Origin: JBMDXB01 sp048594975
GTDB taxonomy: Bacteria > Acidobacteriota > Vicinamibacteria > Vicinamibacterales > 2-12-FULL-66-21
Direction: 5' to 3'
Length of the DNA stretch: 64,000 nt
Assembly: GCA_048594975.1 (NCBI GenBank)
Contig: JBMDXQ010000135.1
Span: 1 to 64,000 of the forward strand
Position 1 is the first letter of the stretch, and each line of letters opens with the position of its first letter. The translations under genes were made by a program, and so were the position numbers. Below, in pieces: positions 1 to 7,075 of the stretch. The notes under the pieces were generated by a model. That model did not search any database. It worked only from the letters and a program-made list of their open reading frames with translations, and was not told the DNA's origin.

Positions 1-40
1 GGGGGGTGCTCGGGCGGGTGGGGCCGGGGGGGGCCCCGCG
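1..40. other. G-rich low-complexity contig end
   Basis: The first ~40 bases are almost only G and C, with long G runs, unlike anything else in the window. They are read as the truncated C-terminal end of the receptor gene on the - strand, where they give a Gly/Pro/His-rich tail that does not fit a beta-barrel. This is most simply a low-quality contig end; real sequence is possible but unsupported. Confidence 0.55.
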
Positions 41-2242
41 CCCGACGGTGACCGACTCCTCGTTGACGAACGTCAGCGAGTAGCCGCCGCGCAGGGCGGT
101 CTTGCCGTCCTTCGTGAGGTCCCACGCGAAGCCGACCGTCGGGCCGAAGTTGTTGAGGTCCTTGTTGTAGAAATCACCGTCGACAAACGTCACGACCGCG
201 TTCGGATCGAGCATCACGTCCCTGAAGGCCCGGCCATTGAGGACCGGCAGGAACCCGAGGTTCGTGTCCTCGCGCAGCGGGCTGTAGTACTCCCACTTCA
301 GGCCCGCGCGAACGGTGAAGTTCGGCTTCCAGCGCCAGTTGTCCTGAATGTACGCCGCAATGTTGTCGAGCGTGTAGAACTCGTTCGACGGGATGCCCGG
401 CACGTACCCCGACGTCGTGTCCTGCACCTGGAACGTCTGCTCGACCGAGGTGATGGTGCCGTTCAACCAGGACGCGAGCGCGTTGGCGTTCGCGAGCTCC
501 GCGGCGCTGATTCCGCCCGGGAAGTGCGACGGGTTCAGCTGCACATTGGCGGGCGCCGCCGTGCTGAACCCGAAGACGACGCGCGGGTACTGGCCGCGGA
601 AGTTGTACGGGTTGACCCGGTTGCGCTGCCAGCTGCCGCCCATCTGGATCTGGTGGTTGCCAAGCAGCCACGAGGCGTTGTCGTTCAGCTGGTACGTATC
701 GGTGTAGCGACCCTGGTTCATGAAGCCGACGCCGCCCGCCTCGGCGGTGTTGCCGCCGACCGGGTTGGTGATGTTCAGCGCCGTCCCGAGCAGGACGCCG
801 TACGACGCGTAGTCGATGTCGGTGATGAACTGCACCGGCGCCAGGTTGCCACCGCCGCGCACCTCGTTCTGGAAGTTCGAGCTGGCGGTCCACCGCCACG
901 CCCCCCAGAACCGCTTCGGATCCGAGCTGGTATAGACGAGCGGCCGCGGCAGTGACACGAAATCGAGGTCGGTGCGATCGTCGGTCTCTTTGAAATAGCT
1001 GTAGCCTCCCTCGAACCGCTGGCGCGGCGAGTACTCGTAGTCGCCCCTGAACGTGTATTGATCGCGGTTGTTCAGGTCGGTCTGGTTGAGGCGGTACCCG
1101 GCCGTGTTGCGGTTGTCCCCCGCCGCGGTGTTGTTCACGTTCGACGCGCTGTAGATCTTCGAGAGCTGATCGGCACGAAGCTTCGCATCGACGCCCAGAC
1201 CGACCGCCGACAGCACGTTTACGCTCCGCTCGCTGCCATCGAGCGCGCGATAGCGGAACACGCCGCTCAACAGGTCGTCGTTCTTCGGGATGGTCAAGTT
1301 CCGCGAGAACTGCGTCTTCTGCCGCCATCCCTCGTAGTTGGCGAAGAAGAACAGCTTGTTGCGTACGATCGGGCCGCCGACGCGTCCGCCGAACTGGTTC
1401 CGGCTCAGGTCCGGCTTCTCGACGCCGCTCGCGTTGTTGAAGAACGAGTTCGCCGAGAACTTCGCATCGCGGTTGAACTCGAAGACGCTGCCGGTGAACT
1501 TGTTGGTCCCCGACGGCGTGATCATGCGGACGGTGGTCGCGCCCCCCGCCGTGTCCGCGCCGGACACCGACGTCGTCATCGAGAATTCAGCGACGTTGTC
1601 CGAGTTCGGACGGTTGGGCAGGAAGTCCAGCGAGTTGGTGCGGATGAAGTTGTCCTGGATGTTGATGCCGTCGAGCGTCACCTGCGTCCACGTGGGGCGG
1701 CCGCCGTTGATGACGGTGTTCGCCCGGTTGGTGAACGCCTGCACGCCGGGGCTGAGGCGAATCAGGTTGGTGACGTCGCGGTTCGCGAGCGGGATGTCGA
1801 GCACCTGCCGCTGCTGAATCGTCGCGCTCACCTCCGGCGTTGTCGTCCGCACGAGCGACTGCCCGGCCTCGACGATCACGGTCTCCGTCAGCTGGCCGAG
1901 CTCGAGCTTCGCCGTCAGCGAGTACTCCTGGCCGACGTTGATGACCACGTCGGTGAAGGTGCCGGTCTTGAAACCCTCGAGCGCGATCTCGACCTTGTAG
2001 GTGCCGACCGGCACCTGCGGGAACAGGAACGCACCGGTTTCAGTGGTGACCGCCGTCTGTACCTGGTTGGTCTGGACGTTGGTGAGCGTGACCGTCGCGC
2101 CCGGCAGCACGCCGCCCGACTGATCGAGCACCGTTCCGGCGAGCCGGCCCAGAGTGGTCTGCGCGAAGGCCGCGCCCTGCAACGCCAGGGCGGCGACGAT
2201 GATTGCGGCGCAGACCCCCGTAAACCCGTACCTTCGTGTCAT
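1..2242 (-). CDS. TonB-dependent receptor, Oar-like, with N-terminal carboxypeptidase-regulatory-like domain (3' truncated)
   Basis: Outer-membrane receptor, of which about 745 residues are visible before the window edge; the C-terminal barrel strands are missing. It starts at an ATG (MTRRYGFTG) followed by a signal peptide ending near QGAAFAQ. Residues ~30-115 form a carboxypeptidase-regulatory-like beta-sandwich (GTVLDQSGGVLPGATV, later VPVGTYKVEI). A plug domain follows (ISVSG-type segment, INGGRPTWTQVTLDGINIQ) and then barrel sequence rich in Asn/Tyr/Trp repeats. This architecture is the expanded Oar/SusC-like group common in Acidobacteriota, and the substrate cannot be told from sequence. 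It has no SusD partner nearby. An inverted repeat lies in the upstream gap at 2318-2333. Confidence 0.9.
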   Translation of the reverse strand, partial: MTRRYGFTGVCAAIIVAALALQGAAFAQTTLGRLAGTVLDQSGGVLPGATVTLTNVQTNQVQTAVTTETGAFLFPQVPVGTYKVEIALEGFKTGTFTDVVINVGQEYSLTAKLELGQLTETVIVEAGQSLVRTTTPEVSATIQQRQVLDIPLANRDVTNLIRLSPGVQAFTNRANTVINGGRPTWTQVTLDGINIQDNFIRTNSLDFLPNRPNSDNVAEFSMTTSVSGADTAGGATTVRMITPSGTNKFTGSVFEFNRDAKFSANSFFNNASGVEKPDLSRNQFGGRVGGPIVRNKLFFFANYEGWRQKTQFSRNLTIPKNDDLLSGVFRYRALDGSERSVNVLSAVGLGVDAKLRADQLSKIYSASNVNNTAAGDNRNTAGYRLNQTDLNNRDQYTFRGDYEYSPRQRFEGGYSYFKETDDRTDLDFVSLPRPLVYTSSDPKRFWGAWRWTASSNFQNEVRGGGNLAPVQFITDIDYASYGVLLGTALNITNPVGGNTAEAGGVGFMNQGRYTDTYQLNDNASWLLGNHQIQMGGSWQRNRVNPYNFRGQYPRVVFGFSTAAPANVQLNPSHFPGGISAAELANANALASWLNGTITSVEQTFQVQDTTSGYVPGIPSNEFYTLDNIAAYIQDNWRWKPNFTVRAGLKWEYYSPLREDTNLGFLPVLNGRAFRDVMLDPNAVVTFVDGDFYNKDLNNFGPTVGFAWDLTKDGKTALRGGYSLTFVNEESVTVGRGAPPGPTRPSTP

Positions 2243-2544
2243 CTGGCCTCCGTACATCAAATGACGCCCGGCGCCGGTGCGAGCATCGGACCAGCCGCCG
2301 GCCATGAGAAATGAGCTGTCACAAACAGGTGACGAACGGATGTTTTATGCACGGAACGGGCCGCAACCGCCGAGGCCGGGTGGGACGAAACTTGCCGCGA
2401 AGATCGGGCCGGAGGGGACGGGGGGTGGACCGAACCGCCACGGGCTCTTACGGTTGCTTGGATTGGCAGTTCAACGCGCCGGTGTGGACCGGGTTACGGC
2501 AGACCTGTCCGGGACGGGACGAGTGACGAATAGCCGTCAGCCGC
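2243..2544. other. Intergenic region between receptor start and barrel gene end
   Basis: This 302-bp stretch holds no gene I can support. Short open frames on the + strand lack ribosome-binding sites and family features. It must contain the promoter of the receptor gene (- strand). The only clear structure is the GTCAC-N6-GTGAC inverted repeat. Confidence 0.6.
2318..2333. promoter_or_regulatory. GTCAC-N6-GTGAC inverted repeat upstream of the receptor gene
   Basis: Perfect 5-bp arms (GTCAC/GTGAC) are separated by 6 bp, about 76-91 bp upstream of the receptor start. Size and spacing resemble a dimeric regulator site. The half-sites run opposite to the CRP consensus, so I do not name a regulator. 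Confidence 0.35.
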
Positions 2545-3393
2545 CTATGGCACCCTGAAGCCCCTGAACACCCATGTGAACCCGGCCGCAAGGCCGATGC
2601 TCGGATCGCGGGACGTCATCCCGACGATGACCGCCGTGTCGAGGCGCACCGTGCCGCGTGTGAAGCGCACACCGGCCCGCATTGCCGCGCGGCTCTCGGT
2701 GCCGACCGGCGTGCTGTCGGCGTTTCGCGTGTTCGCGCGCCCGTTCACCTCGCCCACCACCTCGAAGCCCTGGCGGATCGCCCGCGCGATCGAGAACCCG
2801 TAGGTGAGGACGTCGTTCTGCCGGTTGCCCTGGACCGGATCCGCGAGGATGCCGAGCCCGGCGTTGCCGACCAGCCTGATCGATTGCACGGTCTTCCCCA
2901 CCAGCAGCGAGGCATGGAAATCGGTCGTGTCCAGCCCGAGCCCGCTCTCGTTGCCAGCGCTGGAGAGCTTCGTCGCGAAGCGCAGCCCGAAGGCCGGGCG
3001 CCCGGAGGTTTCCGAGAGGAGACGGACCTTGGTGGCGATGACCAGGTCCTCGACGTCGGTGGTGCTGCTGCCGGTGAAATCCAGCATCGAAGACAGGGGC
3101 GCCTCGCGGCTGGACGTGACCGACAGGCGGTTGTAGAAGCCGCCATCGACCTGGATCTCGGCGATGGAGCTGAGGCCGAAGCTCACGCCGAGCAGCGGCA
3201 GGCGCAGCAGGTTCCCCTGGAGGCCCGACGCGGGATAGAAGACCTCGCGCTGGACGTCGAACCCGCCCTCGAGCAGCACCAGGCCGGCACCGATCGTCTC
3301 CGGATCCTCGGTGACGAGCGGCCGCTGCTGCGCCGCCGCCGTGCCGGCAGCGATGAGCCAGATCCCCGCACCCCACACCAGCATCCTGCGCAT
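2545..3393 (-). CDS. Secreted outer-membrane barrel-like protein, unknown function
   Basis: 282 residues with a clear signal peptide (MRRMLVWGAGIWLIAAGTAAAQ, cleavage near AAA-Q). The mature part is a run of alternating hydrophobic strands and short turns (IAEIQVDGGFYNRL, GFSIARAIRQGFEVVGEVNG, AAMRAGVRFTRGTVRLDTAV) ending in GFTWVFRGFRVP. This is typical of an 8-12-strand outer-membrane barrel. It resembles proteins loosely annotated as transporter or phenol-degradation-type barrels, but no specific substrate can be assigned. It lies 42 bp downstream of ttcA on the same strand and may be cotranscribed with it. Confidence 0.65.
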   Translation of the reverse strand: MRRMLVWGAGIWLIAAGTAAAQQRPLVTEDPETIGAGLVLLEGGFDVQREVFYPASGLQGNLLRLPLLGVSFGLSSIAEIQVDGGFYNRLSVTSSREAPLSSMLDFTGSSTTDVEDLVIATKVRLLSETSGRPAFGLRFATKLSSAGNESGLGLDTTDFHASLLVGKTVQSIRLVGNAGLGILADPVQGNRQNDVLTYGFSIARAIRQGFEVVGEVNGRANTRNADSTPVGTESRAAMRAGVRFTRGTVRLDTAVIVGMTSRDPSIGLAAGFTWVFRGFRVP

Positions 3394-3435
3394 GCGATTG
3401 CTCTCCGATGATTGATGACGGCGGAACGATCCGCA

Positions 3436-4260
3436 CTACGCCTGGGGTGACGCTCGAAACCTGAGCGGGACGGCGTTCGCCAGGACGGCCGCGCGGAGCT
3501 CCGGCAGCGGGTTTAGACGCGTGTCGAGCAGGTGCCGGCCGGCGACGTTGCCGAGGGCACGGATCATCGAGCTCTTGACCTCCGGATGCTCGACTTCCAG
3601 CTCCGCGATCAGGCGCTTGACGCGCTGTCGCTGCAGGCCGAGATCGCCGCAGGCCGGGCAGCAGCAACCGACGACTGGCAAAGCTCGCTCCCTCGCGTAC
3701 GCCCGCGCCTCGGCCTCGGTGACGTAGACCAGCGGTCGCACAACGACGTGGGCGCGGTCGTCGGACACCAGGCGGGCGGGCATCGCTTTGAGAGTGCCGG
3801 CGAAGAACAGGTTCAGCAGGAGCGTCTCGATGAAGTCGTCGAGGTGGTGGCCGAGTGCGATCTTCGTCGCACCCACGTCGGCAGCGATCCGGTACAGCAC
3901 GCCGCGCCGCAGCCGGGCGCACAGCGAACACGGCGTTGCCGAGGGAGCGAGGAGATCCTCGATGGTCTCGCCAATCCCGGTGTGCTCTATCCGGTATTCC
4001 CACCCGCGCGCCTGGCAGGTCCGCGCGATCACGTCGTGCCGAAATCCCTCGTAGCCGGAATCCACGGTCACTGCGACAAGGGAGAAGGCGATGGGGGCGC
4101 GGCGCCGCAGCACGTCCAGGATCTGGAGCAGCGCCCAGCTGTCCTTGCCGCCGGACAGGCCGACCATGACACGGTCGCCGTCCTCGACGAGGCCATACTC
4201 GGTGATCGCCCGGGTGACCTTCTTCGCGATGCGCGCTTCGAGCTGGGAGACGTAGGGCAT
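3436..4260 (-). CDS. ttcA: tRNA 2-thiocytidine biosynthesis protein TtcA
   Basis: Predicted ATP- and [4Fe-4S]-dependent enzyme that thiolates cytidine 32 of some tRNAs. The PP-loop SGGKDS is at residues 36-41. The family CxxC pair is C111-SL-C114, and a third cysteine cluster (C199-C200-C201-PA-C204) lies where the TtcA family carries its remaining cluster ligand. GHHLDDFIETLLLNLFF follows as in the family. Length (274 residues) is normal and the ATG start is unambiguous. The extra cysteines of the CCCPAC motif are more than the three ligands needed, so which one binds the cluster is not clear from sequence. It sits 17 bp downstream of the GT4 gene. Confidence 0.88.
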   Translation of the reverse strand: MPYVSQLEARIAKKVTRAITEYGLVEDGDRVMVGLSGGKDSWALLQILDVLRRRAPIAFSLVAVTVDSGYEGFRHDVIARTCQARGWEYRIEHTGIGETIEDLLAPSATPCSLCARLRRGVLYRIAADVGATKIALGHHLDDFIETLLLNLFFAGTLKAMPARLVSDDRAHVVVRPLVYVTEAEARAYARERALPVVGCCCPACGDLGLQRQRVKRLIAELEVEHPEVKSSMIRALGNVAGRHLLDTRLNPLPELRAAVLANAVPLRFRASPQA

Positions 4261-4277
4261 GGAATCGCAGACTCAGT

Positions 4278-5315
4278 TTACGTGGTCAGGCGCCGAACCG
4301 TCTCTACCCAGCTCAACTGGCCCCCCCGGACGAACGCGGCGGCCCCCATCCGCTCGGCGAGCGCGGCGTCTTCGGTTACTCGCCGCAGGGCGGACGCGAG
4401 GGCTTCGGGAGCCGGCTCGCACACCAGGCCGGTCACCCCGTCCTCGATCAGCTCCGCCGCGCCGCCGCTGTCGCGACAGGTGATCACCGCCTTGCGCGAG
4501 GCAAACGCCTCGACGGTGACCAACCCGTAGTCTTCCTCGACGGGGGGGAAGCACACCGCGCGGCATTGCGCCAGACGGTCGACCAGCTCGGCGTCGTCGA
4601 TCCGGCCCACGAGGCGGACGCGGTTGGCGAGCCCGAGCTCGCGGACCAGCGCGCGCAGCTGGTCGCGCTCCTCGCCGTCGCCGGCAATCACGGCGCGGAT
4701 TCCGGCGGCGTCCGGCGTGGCAAGGGCTCGAACGAGCAGCCCCGCCCGCTTGAGCGGTGTCAGCCGCGAGGCCATGAAGATGTAGTCGCCGTACAGGTCG
4801 CAGCGGTACGGCCGCTGCGGCGCCGGCGGGTACAGGACCTCGGACCGCAGCTCGGACCACGACGCGAGCCGGCGTTGAATCGTGCGCGACTGCACGAACA
4901 GGCGCCTCACGTTGTGCACCAGCAGGTACCGGTCGGCGGCGTGGATGAAGGCGCGGCGGACCCGTTCCTTGAGCCGGCCCTGCGGCGACAGGCCGCCGCT
5001 GAACCGCTCCCACAGGTCGTAGTACTCGCGCATCGTGTGATTGAGCCAGCAGACGTGGTCGGGGTGCCGGACAGCGTAGCTCGGATACCGGAGGCTGATG
5101 ACACGGTCGATGCGCCTTCCCCCGATGATCCTGACGTTGGTGCGCCAGGTCGCGAGGTAGGCCGACGCCTGCCGCCCGAACCCGAAGTCTGCCGTGAGAA
5201 CGACCGTCGGGTCGTGTCCCGCCTCGCGCAGCGCGCGCTCGAGCGCGCGCGCGATCACCAGGTGCCCGCCCTCGACCGCCGGCGGGCTCGACGTGACGAT
5301 CGCGATGCGGCTCAT
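4278..5315 (-). CDS. GT4-family glycosyltransferase
   Basis: 345 residues, GT-B fold. The N-terminal domain begins IAIVTSSPPAVEGGHLVIARAL. The C-terminal nucleotide-sugar domain has DYIFMASRLTPLKRAGLLVRA and the GT4 E-x7-E motif at E261/E269 (EEDYGLVTVEAF), followed by GLVCEP. It should transfer a sugar from a nucleotide donor in the cytoplasm during glycan or glycolipid assembly; acceptor and sugar are unknown. Start is the ATG at 5315. It is divergent from glpD across 42 bp holding overlapping -10-like sequences (TATAGT on -, TATAGA on +). Confidence 0.85.
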   Translation of the reverse strand: MSRIAIVTSSPPAVEGGHLVIARALERALREAGHDPTVVLTADFGFGRQASAYLATWRTNVRIIGGRRIDRVISLRYPSYAVRHPDHVCWLNHTMREYYDLWERFSGGLSPQGRLKERVRRAFIHAADRYLLVHNVRRLFVQSRTIQRRLASWSELRSEVLYPPAPQRPYRCDLYGDYIFMASRLTPLKRAGLLVRALATPDAAGIRAVIAGDGEERDQLRALVRELGLANRVRLVGRIDDAELVDRLAQCRAVCFPPVEEDYGLVTVEAFASRKAVITCRDSGGAAELIEDGVTGLVCEPAPEALASALRRVTEDAALAERMGAAAFVRGGQLSWVETVRRLTT

Positions 5316-5357
5316 GAGCTCGCCGTACTATAGATTATCCAGGCTGCCGGTCTGTCC

Positions 5358-6980
5358 ATGCGCGCACGCGACGTCACGCGGCTCCAGTCCTCGCCATACG
5401 ACCTGCTCGTCGTCGGTGGCGGCATTCACGGACTGGCCTGCGCGTACGACGCCGCCACCCGCGGGCTGCGCGTCGCGCTCGTCGAGGCGGGCGACTTCGG
5501 CGGCGCCGCATCGTTCAATCACCAGAAGACGGCGCACGGCGGGCTGCGGGCACTCTCGACCGGGAACCTGGGCCGCGCGCGCCACATGATCTTCGAGCGG
5601 CGCGCGCTCGCCCGCATCGCCCCCTGGTTTCTTCGGCCGCTGCCCTTCATCGTCGGCACCTACCGCTCGGTCACGCGCGGCCGCCTCGCGCTGCGCGCCG
5701 CCTTCGCGCTCGAGGCCTGGCTGGCGCGGCGCCGCAACGAAGGCGTGGAGGACGAGCTGCACCTGCCGGCGCCCAGACTGCTGTCACGGTCACAGACGCT
5801 GAAGTTCTTTCCGGGAATCCAGGCCGACGGGCTGACCGGCGGCGCGCAGTGGTACGACTACCAGATGTTCGAGAACGATCGCTTGACGCTCGCGTTCGCG
5901 ACCGCGGCGGAGGGGGCGGGCGCCGACCTGGCCAACTACGTCGAGGCGGTCGGGGCACTGAGGGAGGCTGGCGGCGTGGCCGGCATGCTGGTCCGCGACC
6001 ACATCGGCGACGGCACGTCCCCGGTGCGGGCGAAGCTGACGCTCAACGCCGCCGGCTCCCATGCGGGCGCGCTCATGGAGATGCTGGGCATCAGGCGTCC
6101 GTTCCCGTTGCTGAAGGCAATGAACCTGGTCACGTCCCGGCCGGCACGCGAGATCGCCCTGGCCGCGCCAACTACGTCGGGACGCATGCTGACGCTGGTG
6201 CCGTGGCGCGGCCGCGCGATTGTCGGGACGAGCCACTCCACGCGATTCGTGGAATCGCTCGACCCCTCCGTGTCGGCTGCGGAAGTCTCGGCGTTCATCG
6301 ACGAGGCGAATACCGCCTTCCCGGCGTTGCGCCTGTCCCCCGCGGATGTGACGCTCGTGCACCGCGGCCTGCTGCCGGCCGTCGCCGCGGGCGGCGGCGT
6401 GGATCTGCTCGCCTCGGCTCGCATCCTCGACCACGCGGCCGGGGGCGCGCCGGGGGCGATGACGCTGGTCGGGGTGAAGTACGTGACGGCGCGCGGCGTC
6501 GCCGAACGGGCGATCGACGCGGTCGGCCGCCGCCTGGGCGTCAGGCTGCCGCGATCGCGGACGGCAAGTTCGGTCCTGCCGGGAGCGGGCATCGCTGATT
6601 ACGAGGGCGTCGCCATCGAAACGTCGCGGACGCTGCGGCTCGAGGTGCCGCCCGACACGCTCACGCGTCTGTCCGGCCGTTACTCGGATGCGGCCGGAAC
6701 GATCGTGAAGCTGATGGCCGAGCGGCCGGAGTGGCGCGAACCGGTCAGCGCGACGGTGGCGACGCTCGGAGCGGAGGTCGTTCACGTCATCCGCAACGAG
6801 ATGGCGGTGCGGCTGTCCGACATCGTGCTGCGCCGAACCGGGCTCGGCGCCGACGGGCACCCTGGCGCTGATGCGCTCGCCGGGTGCGCGCGCGTCGCGG
6901 CGAGCGAGCTGGGATGGAGCGCGGAACGGCAGCGCGCGGAGATGGCAGCCGTCGAGCAGGCTTACGCGATCAGACCGTAA
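5358..6980 (+). CDS. glpD: FAD-dependent glycerol-3-phosphate dehydrogenase (GlpD-like)
   Basis: 540 residues, the usual length for aerobic GlpD. The DAO-type FAD fold begins DLLVVGGGIHGLACAYDAA (GGGIHG at 20-25). It continues with GDFGGAASFNHQKTAHGGLR, which carries the conserved GxxS-to-HGG substrate and flavin region. A C-terminal DAO_C-like helical domain covers about residues 400-540. It oxidises sn-glycerol 3-phosphate to dihydroxyacetone phosphate and feeds electrons to quinone at the inner membrane. The S-N/T-K motif is SFNHQKT rather than the common STRTSKL, so activity on another 2-hydroxyacid-type substrate cannot be excluded. ATG start. Confidence 0.85.
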   Translation: MRARDVTRLQSSPYDLLVVGGGIHGLACAYDAATRGLRVALVEAGDFGGAASFNHQKTAHGGLRALSTGNLGRARHMIFERRALARIAPWFLRPLPFIVGTYRSVTRGRLALRAAFALEAWLARRRNEGVEDELHLPAPRLLSRSQTLKFFPGIQADGLTGGAQWYDYQMFENDRLTLAFATAAEGAGADLANYVEAVGALREAGGVAGMLVRDHIGDGTSPVRAKLTLNAAGSHAGALMEMLGIRRPFPLLKAMNLVTSRPAREIALAAPTTSGRMLTLVPWRGRAIVGTSHSTRFVESLDPSVSAAEVSAFIDEANTAFPALRLSPADVTLVHRGLLPAVAAGGGVDLLASARILDHAAGGAPGAMTLVGVKYVTARGVAERAIDAVGRRLGVRLPRSRTASSVLPGAGIADYEGVAIETSRTLRLEVPPDTLTRLSGRYSDAAGTIVKLMAERPEWREPVSATVATLGAEVVHVIRNEMAVRLSDIVLRRTGLGADGHPGADALAGCARVAASELGWSAERQRAEMAAVEQAYAIRP

Positions 6981-7010
6981 AGGCCCGCTCCCCAGGCGCC
7001 ATCAGTATTG

Positions 7011-7073
7011 AACCTCTGTGGCCTCAGTGCCCTCGGAGTCGACCCGACTCCGTGCTCTCTGAGCGGTGTGTCA
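7011..7073. repeat. Degenerate word repeat (CTCTGTGGCCTC type) with short hairpin
   Basis: Between glpD and the next gene lie degenerate words of about 9 bp (CCTCTGTGG, CCTCAGTGC, CCTCGGAGT) and their partial complements. A perfect 8-bp stem with a 3-nt loop (CGGAGTCG/CGACTCCG, 7034-7052) is inside it. It may act as the glpD terminator, although no T-run follows. It belongs to the group of word-repeat intergenic sequences found elsewhere in this window. Confidence 0.5.
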
Positions 7074-7075
7074 CA

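Noticed and set aside
1058..2314. 418-residue + strand open frame
   Set aside because: It is antisense to the TonB-dependent receptor, rich in Arg/Val/Glu from GC-rich codon shadows, and has no domain or ribosome-binding site.
2318..2333. CRP-type site
   Set aside because: Half-sites are GTCAC/GTGAC, the reverse arrangement of TGTGA/TCACA, so CRP assignment is not supported.
6884..7075. Start of the large GT-C gene inside glpD
   Set aside because: The frame is open there, but the protein reads as GC-shadow sequence until the hydrophobic start near 7076-7097.
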